This document shows, piece after piece, positions 21,019 to 32,200 of a stretch of 64,000 nucleotides of DNA; positions within the stretch are counted from its first letter, which is position 1, and every line of letters begins with the position of its first letter. The translations under genes were made by a program, and so were the position numbers. Source of the stretch: Homarus americanus (lineage: Eukaryota; Arthropoda; Malacostraca; Decapoda; Nephropidae); NCBI RefSeq assembly GCF_018991925.1, contig NW_024720773.1, forward strand, positions 1,308,626 through 1,372,625. Reading direction: 5' to 3'. The notes under the pieces were generated by a model, which saw only the letters and a list, made by a program, of their open reading frames with translations, was not told the DNA's origin and did no database searches.

Positions 21019-22399
21019 CCCAAGGCGTGAGACACTTAATCAGACTTAAATGATCTTTAAGTAATTTAACGTAGCATAACGTAACGTAACGTAACCTAAC
21101 CTAACCTTTACCCAACGTAATTTAACCTGATTGATTCATAACTTAGCCTTCACTAAAATGACTAACTCAATTCCGTAACCTTTAATTAATCCTGCTTATC
21201 TTGTTTTTAACTTTAAACTAACTTATTCAATCATCACCTAACCTAACCTAACTTTAACGTTATCTTAACTCAGGCACACCAAGCAACAAAAGACAGGCCA
21301 CTGGTGTCAATTATTCTATTAACACGTGACGTAAAATGTTCCAATAATTAAATTTTTTCTACTAAGTCTTTTATTTTCCAGGAGTGAGGCAGTTTTATTG
21401 TTTATTATTGTATTGTATATTGGTATTTTGTATATTGTTTTTTTGTTCTATTGGTATATTGATTATTGTTATATTTTTACTTATATACAACTATGGGTGT
21501 ATATGGTTTGATTAACCAAGTCCTGGTGTGAGGTCGACCACCCTGATGGTTGCTCTTACACTCTGGATGTAGGAGTACTTTCTAAAGGATTGTTTTGGTT
21601 CTATACATGAAGTACAATTTGATGATAATGGTGTATTCTGGACCAGTGTTGCTGAGCACGGTTACGGGTATGGTGCGGAGAACATACATAACTCATGAAT
21701 CCAGAAGTAAAGTAATAGAATAAAAAGGTGAACCGCCCCCTTACGAGTCATGAGTGGTTTCTCAGTTTTCACATAATTTTGGGTCTTATGTTTGTGCATG
21801 CTGATGCCGAGAGTAGGAAAACACACGATAAGTTGCATTTTGAAAATATTTGTACAGAGGCTCTGAATATGTCATCCCCCCTCAGGATGTGAGGAGGATG
21901 GGACAAACGCAGGAGAACAAGCCTCGCCCCCCCTCAGGATCACACTAGTGAGTGAGGAGAAGAAATGAGAAGTTATTCGGCAAGCAAAAAACTTAGCAAG
22001 AAGCGAGGCATTTCGGAATATATTCATTCACCCAGATCGCACGGTAATGCAGAGGGAACAGCACAAGAAGCTCCTACAGGGCTTGAAGCAGAGGAGGAAG
22101 AAGTCGAGGAGGAACGGGGACGGGTGTACAATCCGAAGATTAAATATAACTCGTGAAACATTATGAGAGTCCCCTGCCACAAGGCGGAGCGCACTAAAAG
22201 TTTAGCCGGTCGGCATATGTCTTCACCAAATTTCACGACACGACTTTTGCCTTCCATTGTTCATGGGTTATATCCAGGGGAAGGGTGGTGGAAATAAGAG
22301 TGCCGGCACAGAGACAGAGTGCAGCTGTACAACCCCACCCCCCCCACCTCCCACCCAGGAGGAAGCGAGCGCCATGTAAACAATGACATTTCTGACCAC
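21019..22399. other. Unassigned, mostly AT-rich sequence
   Basis: No recognisable gene. It includes short GTAACGTAACCTAACCTAACC-like runs near 21075-21110 and 21236-21255, an AT-rich stretch at 21400-21480 and a C-rich stretch at 22330-22360. A 63-codon ORF at 21965-22156 ends in a Glu-rich patch (EAEEEEVEEERG) and has no recognised relative. Confidence 0.6.
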
Positions 22400-22559
22400 A
22401 CCCTGCACCAAATGCTGCAGCTTCTGAGAATGGACCGTTACTACCAAGAGCAGAGACGTTACAGAGAACAAATTCCGACTTGAATGTCATATACACAAAT
22501 AATGACACGTTCCTTGACGAGAGAGGAGTTTGAAACACTACTGAAGTAGAACTGTTGTA

Positions 22560-23130
22560 CAGGAACAGGAGAATCGACCCAGAGGAATGTGGGGTTCAGT
22601 ATTGCTGGATTTGACTTATTTACGAACCTTTCTCAAGAAACTTGCAAGAGGGGTGTGGTTATCTATGATAGGCAAGACCTGAGAGCCAGCCAGGTGAGGG
22701 TACAGGGAGAGGATGTTTATAAAGAATCCAAGTGAAGTAAAATTAAATTAAAGAGAGGACACTTACTTATTGTCGAGTGTATCTACAGAACCCCAAATTG
22801 TAGCTTACTAAACCAAAGGAACTTAAGAGCCTTAATAGACAATGCAACGATACTCAACCCTAGCCACCTCCTTGCCATGGGGGACTTTAAATAGGGCGAC
22901 ATCGACTGGAGAAATGAGTTCACGCCAAATTAATTAAATAACCCTGCTACTCTTTTTTGAAGAAACCCCGAGAGATAATTTTCTGTTCCAACATGTTAAA
23001 GACCCGACGCATTACGGAGGGGAGCAAACACCCAAGCCAAACTGGTGGCCAAACTGGAACGTCTAGCCCCGGTTGGCAACAGCCACCATGTAATGTTGTC
23101 CTTCAGATTTAGCTGTTACATTGTTCACGA
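22560..23130 (+). pseudogene. CR1-like endonuclease remnant
   Basis: The frame VVIYDRQDLRAS ... CIYRTPNCSL ... LLAMGDFK is broken by stops (TGA at about 22733, TAG at about 22890 where the family has GDFN-Y-x-D-I-D-W). A later segment, LERLAPVGNSHHVMLSFRFS, carries the S-D-H motif changed to S-H-H. Inactive. Confidence 0.8.
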
Positions 23131-23145
23131 CAAAACCAGACCAAG

Positions 23146-24830
23146 GTGCAAATATTACAAGGAAAATTACGGATGAGAGAGGAGATGAGGGGTATCCACT
23201 GGCCTGATTCACTAAGGTACAAGAAGGCAGACACTACACTGAATATCATAGCCGGTAAAGTGACCCATTTGATCGTGAAATATATACCCAAGACCAAACC
23301 CAGTACCTCTAGGAATAAATGGAGACCACTACACATGAATCATGCAGCGGTCGACAAAGTTAAAAAGAAAACCCAGAAATTCAAGGCGTGGATTAGGTCA
23401 AACAATGAGCAGGACAGGAGAACGTATGCAAGAGCCAGGAACCAAGCAGAGTCAGAGCGTGGAAGGGCTGAAAAGGAGTTCCAGAGGCTGGTTGCACGCG
23501 AGGTCAAGTCAAACCCAAAAGCCTTTTACCGTATGCAAAGTCGAAATTAAAAACGCGAATAGGATTATCGGACCTGAGGCTTGAAGATGGTAGTTACGCA
23601 AATTCTGACTAGGACAAAGCTGAGGCATTGAACAGTTTCTTTCCTCGGTGTTCACGAGAGAGGATGGGAACAATCTTCCTGCGTTTGAGGACAGACGGTT
23701 CGACACAGCACTGACCCACATTGTGTTCACAGAAGAGGTTATAAGAAATAAACTGCCAAAGCTAAAAGTTCATAAGAGTCCCGGCCCTGACATGATGCAT
23801 CCTAGAGTGCTACGAGAGTTGTGCAACGAGCTTGCCAAGCCCCTGAAGATCCTCTTCTGTAAATGCCTGGATGAGTAAAAGGTCCCCAGTGATTGAAAAA
23901 TGGCTTCTGTGAGTCCCATCTTCAAGAAGGGCGATCGTCACTCCACGAGTAACTATAGACCGGTGAGCCTGACCAGCATAGTATGTAAAGTACTTGAGAG
24001 CATTATCAGAGATGCCATGATAGAACATCTACTAAGAAACAGCCTTGTAAAGGATTGCCAACACGGTTTTATGCCGGGGCGCTCCTGCTTAACACAATTA
24101 CTCAAGGTACTGGATGTTTGGACCCAAATTCAGGAACAGGGTGGTAATATCGACAATATATACTTAGATTTTGCCAAAGCTTTCCACAGCGTACCCCATG
24201 AAAGGCTGATTAATGACACGGAATCATCATGTGTACCCGTCACAAGCGGAGTACCACAGGGCAGTGTATTGGGCCTGCTGTTTGTTTGCTTGCTTCATAA
24301 ATGACATGCCTAACGCTGTACATTCCTCCATATAAATATTTGCGGCTAAAGCCAAGTTATTTCGGGAAATTAAGAACAAAGACTGTGAAGAGCTGCAGAA
24401 GGATCTCTGTGAGCTTCAAGAATGGTCGAAGAAATACCTGCTAAGATTCAATGTCACAAAGTGTAAGACGCTGCACCTGGGACATACCAACGGTAAGGAG
24501 GCGTATCATATGTCCCAACGGGACAATGAAACTGCATTAATTGAGACTGAATGTGAAAAGGACCTTGGTGTGTATGCTGACGATGAGATGAAGTTCTCAG
24601 ACCATTGCGAGAAGAAGGTGAATGAGGCAACTAAATTATTAGGTCATACAAGAGGGTCGTTCAGATATCTAGATGGCCGTCCCTCGTAACGATCTTCACG
24701 AGTGAGGTGCTTCCCCGTCTGGAGTACTGGTCCCTGAAATATGCTAGGGACTGTTAGTTGATTGAAAATGTCCAAAGGAGGGCCACCAGATTGGTGCCTG
24801 CACTTCGCACCTCAGCTACCGTGTATTAGC
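23146..24830 (+). pseudogene. CR1-like reverse transcriptase remnant
   Basis: Linker to fingers: KTQKFKAWIRSNNEQDRRTY, GRAEKEFQRLVAREVKSNPK, VHKSPGPDMMHPRVLRELCN, IFKKGDRHSTSNYRPVSLTS. Palm: QHGFMPGRSCLTQLL, YLDFAKAFHSVPHERL (motif A), then a deletion to SGVPQGSVLGLLFV (motif B). Motif C F-A-D-D-T-K is changed to F-A-A-K-A-K at about 24340, removing the catalytic pair. The thumb, ending ENVQRRATRLVPALR, is cut at about 24821. Confidence 0.85.
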
Positions 24831-25597
24831 CTTTTTCAATTAATATTATAAAAATATGGGCTAAGGACATATATTCATTATATACATTCTATCACCCAGA
24901 CTATTGAGCATACAGCTACATTAAGCATTTGTTCTGTCACACCTTCTCGAGTGGACAGCACATAAACATTTGTTCTTTCACACCTTCTCGGGTGTACAGC
25001 CCATAAATTTACTGACTCAGCCCTCCGTGTGTGAGTAGGCCTGTTTAGGTTAATGTCTGTGTTGACGTATGGATTACTCTCCAACAACCAGACTCAAGAG
25101 AGGTCGGCCAGTTCCCCAGTTCACAGCCAGACATGAGACGTGTCTTGAGACCAGCTCTCCAGGCTGTACCTCTCTACTTATATCAGCTAATTACAAGCTA
25201 ATATCTAATGTTCATTAGTCTGTCAACACCCAATATTGTATAAACATGACTACCCAATATAATTAGAAAATCACCACGTGTGTTTACATTAAACCAAAGA
25301 ACAACGAGTGAAGAGAATAGAACCTGTGAGCCTTGTGTAACTTTCAAGCTAAGATAATTAATTACAAGTGCTACCCAGGGCAGCTGTGACGATTTCAACT
25401 ATCAACCAACCTACGACTGTATCAAAGGTGACACGCCGTGAGATTACCTGATATCTCACCTAGCTTCGTCAAAGGTACCAGCGACTACCCAACACTCATT
25501 CAGGCAAGTGTTAACAAGTGAGACAGTTCGATATCAAACTACAGCTCAAACAACAGTGAGAGATTAGAGCGCCTGCAATTGCCCAGCTTATACTACA
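24822..25597. mobile_element. 776-bp insertion in the CR1 copy, possible LTR
   Basis: CR1 sequence stops at CAGCTACCG and resumes at about 25600 with the downstream domain. The inserted piece can be bounded as TGTATTA ... TACTACA (TG ... CA, near-matching ends), but no convincing 4-5 bp duplication is visible (ACCG against GACG). The interior holds TTCTCGAGTGGACAGCA-like and TTCTCGGGTGTACAGCC-like direct repeats about 45 bp apart (24945, 24985). Class uncertain. Confidence 0.4.
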
Positions 25598-25599
25598 GA

Positions 25600-25892
25600 C
25601 GGGCAAGGGGTGGGGGGGGGGAGGGACCTAATTGAGGTGTATATCAACTCAAAGGGCACTACTTAGTCAAGTGTCCTTACGTGAAAGCTGGCACACGCTC
25701 GCCCCACAAGGGGTCACAGCTCATGGTTGAAGAAGCCGCAAGACGAGAAAACTGTGAGGAGTAACTTTTTGGGAGTGAAAATTGTGAACTCTTGGAACAA
25801 TCTGCCAGAGAGTGTTGTAACGGTACTGAGTGTGAGCTCTTTCAAGACCTGATTTGACCAATACTGGAGCAGGTTCAGATACATTCAGGAGC
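25600..25892 (+). pseudogene. CR1-like RT C-terminal tail
   Basis: Readable in pieces: RGDLIEVYINSKG, TRGHSSWLKKPQDEKTVRSN, then FLGVKIVNSWNNLPESVVTV, LSVSSFKT and a stop before FDQYW. This matches the '...NRVVNIWNSLPE.VV.A.S...FK..LD..W' end of CR1 proteins. It abuts RTE-like sequence at 25893. Confidence 0.8.
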
Positions 25893-26602
25893 CAGTGGTT
25901 AACAGATTAGTGGAAAAAGTTGGAAAATATGGTTTAAGAGTTAATGCGGTAAAGACTAAAGTAATGGCTGTTTACAAATTTGAAATAAATGCTAAAATAA
26001 ATATTATGGTACGCAATAGGAACTTAAACAAGTGGATAATTTTGTATATTTGGGAAGTAACATTAGCTGTGATGGTAGATGTACGGAAGAAATCAAAACA
26101 AGAAAAGGACAAGCAAAAACAGCTTTTACTATTCCAAAAGACCTAATGAAAAGGTATATTAATTTAAATTTGAGAAAAAGGCTGCCGAAATGCTTAATAT
26201 GGATTGATGTATCAGTCAGAAGCGTGAACACTTTCAGCAGACACCAGAAGGAGGTTTGAGACACTTGAAATGTGGTGTTATAGGCGAATGCTAAGAATAA
26301 GTTACACTGGAAGGAAAATATAATAAAAAGTACTAAGATTAGCAAAAATTTAAAGATGAGCACTATATTACTTTTTTAGAAAACATTGTTCATATAATTA
26401 GGGATAAAGCCACATTATCCGAAATATCAATTGGCAAAATTGAGGGTAGGAGGGTCAGAGGAAGGCGGAGGCTGGGATAGATGAATTAAATTAAATACTG
26501 GGTCCCTAGAGAGATACAAAACCTTAGAGGATTGGTAAAAACAGACCGAATACGTTTAGAGTGGAGGACTGTGGCTGCCGACCCTCAGATATACAGTATG
26601 AA
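25893..26602 (+). mobile_element. RTE-like LINE fragment (RT thumb region), dead
   Basis: Two frames give VEKVGKYGLRVNAVKTKVMA and MDNFVYLGSNISCDGRCTEE, then IKTRKGQAKTAFTIPKDLMK, NLNLRKRLPKCLIW and, after a shift, LEMWCYRRMLRISYTGRKEN. This is the stretch after the YADD box in arthropod RTE-type endonuclease/RT proteins. Motifs A-C are missing and later codons contain stops. Confidence 0.82.
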
Positions 26603-26648
26603 TAATTGATTATTGATCGATTTATTTTTTATCTACGTATTATTATTA

Positions 26649-26676
26649 CTAGCGGAATCGCCGCCCTCAGGGCGGC
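26649..26676 (-). terminator. Helitron 3' end: hairpin then CTAG
   Basis: On the minus strand: GCCGCCC, loop TGA, GGGCGGC, then GATTCCG and CTAG as the last bases, followed by T. A short GC hairpin 7-12 bases before a CTRR end inserted next to T is the hallmark of Helitron 3' ends. The stem is perfect (7 bp). Confidence 0.92.
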
Positions 26677-28281
26677 TCTTTCGCTAGGCCACAGCAGGAC
26701 GCCACCTCCCGGGAGGCTCCACATTGTCTCAAGTATGTACAGATTTTTGCCAGTTCCCACTCTGGAGCATCCAACATAGAAATGTCCATGAGAGAAGCAA
26801 GGAAACACCAGGTTTAGGCCAACCATCTTCAGGGACTGTCCCTGGCTTTTGTAGATGGTCATGGGAAAGCTCACTTTAACCGGGAACTGAAGTCGCTTGA
26901 ACTCAAATGGCAGGTCAGTGGTGATGAGAGGTATCCTTGGCATAAAAACGTCCTCTCCTTTAGCTTTTCCTGTCAGTATTGTAGCTTCCAGTACATGTGG
27001 CACCAGTCTTGTGCCATTGCAGAGGATTGGTGGTTCAAGATTTCTTAAGAGCATTATAGGATTTCCAATCTTGAGAGTGAGGTGGTGAGGAGGCATTCCA
27101 GCGGGCTCCAAAGAATTAAGGAATTCTGCAGGGTACTGGACTGCTTGGTCCTGGTCGATTACTGTATCAACAGATTTGAATGAAGTCTCACTGCCTGGAA
27201 GCTGTCTGAGTAGAGGCATGTTGATTTCAGCCACTGTTTCATTCTTTGGTGCCAGAATTGCACGATCATGCAGCCACTTGTGATCCTTGTAGTGGTGGAT
27301 AATGTTTGGGTAGACCATGTTAGTGAGCTCAGTTGAGGACTTTACAAGAGTATTGCCTTTGCCGATCCTTTTTTGATGTTGCAGACTGGATTCTCATTGT
27401 GAGCGAGGTTGAGAGGCAGTTTAAAAGTTGAGTGTGCAGTACGTCCTCCTTCTAGTAGTGTTGCAGCAATGCCTGAGGATGCCACAGCAAGAGCAATTTT
27501 CCCCTGATGACGTACTTTGGCCAACAGAAGGTTGATCAGGAATGTTTTTCCTGTCCAGCCAGGTGCATCGAGGAAGATCATACCTCCCTGCTCCGCTTGT
27601 ATCGCTTGCAAGATCTGTTCATAAGCATTTGCTTGATCAGGCACCAGGTGAGGCTCATTTTCTTCAAGAAAATTCACCAGATCTTCAACTGAGTAGTCTG
27701 TCTCTCTGAGCAACTCCCTGTTTGCAACTACTGGTTCTTCTCGGTTTGGGGAAGGCAATCCAAAATCAGTCAGGTTTTTTCCGCATAGCTCCATCACTTT
27801 GTCTTCCAGCATGATCAGAGCCATGTTGAACATGTCATCCATGAACTCAATCTCTTGACCAGGATGTTCTCTTCTTGCTTGATGAAGCAGATCCTCTGAA
27901 AGACTTTCTTGGTGGTTTTTTCCAGAGCTGGCTTGGGTTGGAAAGTCCACATGTAGCAATCATGATGGCAAACAGGTTCCTCATTCTCATTGGCGACTGA
28001 GTAGCTGCTGCCTCTTCTAATGTATAATTCCAGCAACCAACATCTTCCAGTAGGCCAAGGAGATTACACGCTTCCTGATAGGTTCTGCAGACTTGTCCAT
28101 TCACTGTCTTGAGTGCTGCATATGATGTTGGGCCACGGATGTGGTGCAAAAGCAGTCTCAAATAATAGCATTCAAAGTTGTTCGGGTGAACCGTGTAGAC
28201 ACGTCCCAAAGCATTGCCTGACTTTATCCCTGGATATCCTTCAACATCGGATCCTTGAGCTCTTCTCTGGAACTTTTTCAT
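26649..28281 (-). pseudogene. Pif1-like helicase part of the Helitron, deleted and frameshifted
   Basis: From the N-terminal side: MKKFQRRAQGSDVEGYPGIK, LHHIRGPTSYAALKTVNG (28281-27950), a shift, then the helicase start LVPDQANAYEQILQAIQAEQ. Walker A is written DAPGWTGKTFL (usual G-G-T-G-K-T is changed to G-W-T-G-K-T). After NENPVCNIKKGSAKA the frame jumps at about 27330 to TNMVYPNIIHHYKDHKWLHD: roughly 100 residues containing Walker B and motif III are missing. Motifs V-VI remain (PMTIYKSQGQSL, YVGCSRVGTGKNLYI). The frame runs on through the element's own 3' hairpin and stops outside it. Confidence 0.88.
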
Positions 28282-28289
28282 TGAAGCCT

Positions 28290-29210
28290 GTCATATGTAG
28301 AACTTGGGTACGTCAACATACAGGAGTATATGAGCAAACTCATCTTCCTGTGAAAGCTTGAAGAATGCAGTGAGGATCGTATCAGCAGGATTTGCCATTT
28401 GATTTTGGAGGGACTCTTCTGTGAAGTATACTCTTTGTCCATTTTCCAGGTGAACAGCCAGATGAACTACTGTTGGACATCGTTCGTGGATGGGAAAATT
28501 AAAAATTCTCCATAGGGCTTCATTGCTGCATATATAACGGCCTTGCTGAAACTGTGTCACCTCATCATGATTTCCATCCTTTTCCAATGCAAAGATCGCT
28601 TGGTCCGAACCTTTGTTGACGTATTTCCAGACATACTTTAGGTCTTGACTGAATTACAGAACTCCACATTGATGTGCGCATTGAATGATTTACTCAAAAG
28701 AGGATAGTGGGGGACCACCCATTTGTTGTCTACTGTTATTTCACTGTCTGTTCCAGGTCGCAACACTGCTGTTAAACCTCCATCGCCTGGCGCTCTTCTC
28801 CTGTACGGAGGATAGCAATCTTCTCCACACTGAGTATCCTTTATCAGGTCTTTGGGAAAGTTTTTGATGCAACGTCCATCTTTCATGCAGGGAGAGTGTC
28901 TGTTGAATGGTCCACTTGGCCCATGAATCATTTGCTTCTTGACAATCTCATAGAGAACTGAATCTTCTTCTGGATCAGGAAACTCTGCTCGTGTGCAGTT
29001 GTCAATCATGTTCGATCGAAGTTTCTCTTTCAGCCAGATCAAGACATGGGCATGTGGTAGACCTCGTTTCTGCCACTCAATGGAGTACATGTAGCACCGT
29101 GTAGGGCCAAAGATTGATGCTTTTGTAAGCAAGTCCATGAGTTTGATCACTTTCTGACGAAATACTCTCGCTATAATGTCATGCCGGTCTTGTCCTTTCT
29201 GGCCTTCCAG
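28290..29210 (-). pseudogene. Helitron Rep (HUH) endonuclease remnant
   Basis: Two frames. 29210-28638: FRQKVIKLMDLLTKASIFGP, then YSIEWQKRGLPHAHVLIWL with the H-x-H pair of the HUH nuclease, then MIHGPSGPFN, CMKDGRCIKNFPKD. 28640-28291, one frame over: KYVWKYVNKGSDQAIFALEK carrying the two Tyr residues (Y-x-x-x-Y) used for strand transfer in Helitrons, then SNEALWRIFNFPIHERCPTV. One frameshift at about 28640 separates the H-x-H from the tyrosines. The N-terminal region before FRQK is gone. Confidence 0.9.
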
Positions 29211-32200
29211 GGCGTAAGAGGTGGCGGGTGGCAAGACGTTGGAGGTGGTGGGTGGCAAGAAGTTAGAGGTGGTGGGTGGCAGGACGTGAGAGGTGGTGGG
29301 TAGCAAGAGGTTAGATGAGGTAGGTGGCAGGGCGTGAGAGGTGGTGGGTGGCAAAAAGGTTAGATGTGGAGGGTGGCAGGAGGTTATAGGTGGTGGGTGG
29401 CAGGAGGTTAGAGGTGGTAGTTGGCAGGGCGTGAGAGGTGGTGGGTGGCAAGAGGTTAGAGGTGGTTGGTGGCAGGACATGAGAGGTGATAGGAGGTGGT
29501 GGGGTTAGAGGTGGTGGGTGGCAGGGTGTGAGACGTGGTCGGTGGTAGGACGTGAGGTGGGTGGTGTGGGGCGTGAAAGGTGGTGTGGGTGTGGGGTGTG
29601 AGACGCGGTCGGTGGTGGGACATGGGGTGGTTGGCATGGCGTGAGAGGTGGTGGGTGTGGGGTGTGAGACGTGGTCAGTGGTAGGACGTGAGGTGGGTGG
29701 TGTGGGCGTGAGAGGTGGTGGGTGACAGGGTGTGAGACGTGGTCGGTGGTAGGACGTGAGAGGTGGTTGGTGCGGGCGTGAGAGGGTGGTGGGTGGCAGG
29801 GTGTGAGACGTGGTCAGTGTGGGACGTGAGAGGTGGGTGGTGTGGGGCGTGAAAGGTGGTGGGTGGGGGTGTGGAGACGTGGTCGGTGGTAGGACGTGAG
29901 AGGTGGGTGGTGGCATGGCGTGAAAGTGTGGTGGGTGGCAGTGTGAGACGTGGTCGGTGGTAGGACGTGAGAGGTGGTTGGCGGCATGGCGTGAGGGGTG
30001 GTGGGTGCCAGGGGTGTGAGACGTGGTGGGTGACAGGGGTGTGTGACGTGGTCGGTGGTAGGACGTGAGAGTGGTTGGCAACATGGCGTGTGAGGTGGTG
30101 GGTGACAGGTGTGTGTGGTAGTCGGTGGTAGGACGTGAGGGTGGTTGGCAGCATGGCGTGGGGTGGTGGGGTGGCAGGGTGTGAGACGTGGTCGGTGGTA
30201 GGACGTGAGAGGGTGGTTGGTGGCAGGGGCGTGGGAGGTGGTGGGTGCAGGGTGTGAGACGTGGTGGGGAAGGACGTGAGAGGTGGTTGGTGGCAGGGGC
30301 TGGCGAGGTGGTGGGTGCCAGGGTGTGTGCGTGGTCAGTGGTAGGACAGAGAGGTGGTTGGTGGCAGGGCGTGAGAGGTGGTGGGTGCAGGGCGTGGGAC
30401 GTGGTCCAGGTGGTAGGACGTGAGAGTGGGTGGTGGCAGGTGTGAGAGGTGGTGGGTGGCAGGGTGTGAGACGTGGTCAGTGGTAGGACGTGAGGTGGTT
30501 GGCGGCATGGCGTGAGAGGTGGTGGGTGGCAGGGTGTGGGACGTGGTGGGTGTGGGACGTGAGAGGTGGTGGGTGTGGGATTTGGGGTGGTTGGTGGCAG
30601 GGCGTGGAGACGTGGTCGAGTGGGGAGTGGGACGTGAGGTGGTTGGCGGCATGGCGTGAGAGGTGGTGGGTGGCAGGGTGTGAGACGTGGTCGGTGGTAG
30701 GACGTGAGGTGGTTGGCGGCATGGCGTGAGGGAGGTGGTGGGTGTGGGGTGTGGGACGTGGTCAGTGGTAGGACGTGAGAGGTGGTTGGCGACAGGGTGA
30801 GACGTGGTCGTTGGTGGGACGTGAAGGTGGTGGGTGACAGGGTGTGAGACGTGGTCGGTGGTAGGACGTGAGGTGGTTGGCGGCATGGCGTGAGAGGTGG
30901 TGGGTGGCAGGGTGTGAGACGTGGTCGGTGGTAGGACGAGAGGTGGTTGGCGGCATGGCGTGAGAGGTGGTGGGTGCCAGGGGTGTGAGACGTGGTCGGT
31001 GGTAGGACGTGAGAGGTGGTGGGTGGCAGGGTGTAGACGTGGTCGGTGGTAGGACAAGGTGGTGGGTGACAGGGTGTGAGACGTTGTCGGTGGTAGGACG
31101 TGGTGGTTGGCGGCATGGCGTGAGAGGTGGTGGGTGGCAGGGTGTAGAGACGGTCGGTGGTAGGACGTGAGAGGTGGTTGGCGGCATGGCGTGTGAGAGG
31201 TGGTGGGTGGCAGGGTGTGAGACGTGGTCTGTGGTAGGACGTGAGGTGGTTGGCGGCATGGCGTGAGGAGGTGGTGGGTGCCAGGGTGTGAGACGTGGTC
31301 AGTGGTAGGACGTGAGAGAGGTTGTGGGTGGCAGGGTGTGGAGACGTGGTCGGTGGTAGGACGTGAGGAGGTGGTGGGTGGCCAGGTGTGGGGGCGTGAG
31401 TCGGTGGTGGGACGTGGTCGGTGGTGGGTGACAGGGTGTGAGACGTGGTCGGTGGTAGGACGTGAGAGTGGTTGGCGACAGGGTGTGAGACGTGGTCAGT
31501 GGTAGGACGTGAAGGTGGTTGTGGCATGCGTGAAGGTGTGGGTGGCAGGGTGTGAGACGTGATCGGTGGTAGGACGTGAGGTGGTTGGCGGCATGGCGTG
31601 AGAGGTGGTGGGTGACAGGGGTGTGAGACGTGGTCGGTGGTGGGACGTGAGGTGGGTGGTGGCAGGGCGTGAGAGGAGGTGGGTGGCAGGGTGTAGGACG
31701 TGGTCAGTGGTGGGACGTGAGAGGTGGTTGGCAGCAGGGCGTGAGGGTGTGGGTGGCAGGGTGTGAGACAGTGGTCGGTGGTGGGGAGCAGTGGGGAAGG
31801 TGGGTGGCAGGGTGTGAGGGTGGTCGGTGGGTGGGACGTGAGAGGTGGTTGGCAGCATGGCGTGAGGTGGTGGGTGTAGGACGTGGTAGTGGTGAGACGT
31901 GAGGTGGTGGGTGGCAGGGTGTGAGACGTGGTCGGTGGTAGGACGTGAAAGTTGGTGGGTGGCAGGAGCGTGAGAGGTGGTTGGCAGGGCGTGAGAGGTG
32001 GTGGGTGGCAGAGGTGTGAGACGTGGTCGGTGGTGGGACGTGAGAGGTGGTGGGTGGCAGGGGTGTGAGACGTGGTCAGTGGTAGGACGTGAGAGGTGGT
32101 GGGTGGCAGGGTGTGAGACGTGGTCGGGTGAGTGGGACGTGAGGTGTGGTGGGTGTGGGGTGTGGGGCGTGGTCAGTGGTGGGACGTGAGAGGTGGTTGG

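Larger units (their letters stand above)
22400..25892 (+). mobile_element. CR1-like LINE, degenerate, interrupted
   Basis: Order: endonuclease (about 22430-23130), RT (23150-24830), a 776-base insertion (24822-25597), then the RT C-terminus (25600-25890). Recognisable strings: VVIYDRQDLRASQVRVQGED, IVECIYRTPNCSLLNQ, LLAMGDFK.GDIDW, YRPVSLTSIVCKVLESIIRD, DFAKAFHSVPHERL, VTSGVPQGSVLG and IVNSWNNLPESVV. These are typical of CR1-clade elements. The 5' end is not defined. Confidence 0.85.
26649..29210 (-). mobile_element. Helitron (Rep-helicase), 5'-truncated, inactive
   Basis: The minus-strand element has a HUH Rep endonuclease (28290-29210), a linker (27847-28281) and a Pif1-type helicase (26649-27959). 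Its 3' terminus is a textbook one at 26649-26676. The 5' end, with most of the Rep N-terminus, is lost where the G-rich tandem array begins at about 29208. At least four frame breaks and one large helicase deletion make it non-autonomous. Confidence 0.92.

Noticed and set aside
21070..21260. Interstitial telomere (CCTAA)n
   Set aside because: Only two to three CCTAA units mixed with CGTAA; too short to claim telomeric origin.
24822..25597. Confident LTR call for the insertion in the CR1 copy
   Set aside because: TG...CA ends can be drawn but the flanking bases do not form a duplication; kept only as a low-confidence insertion.
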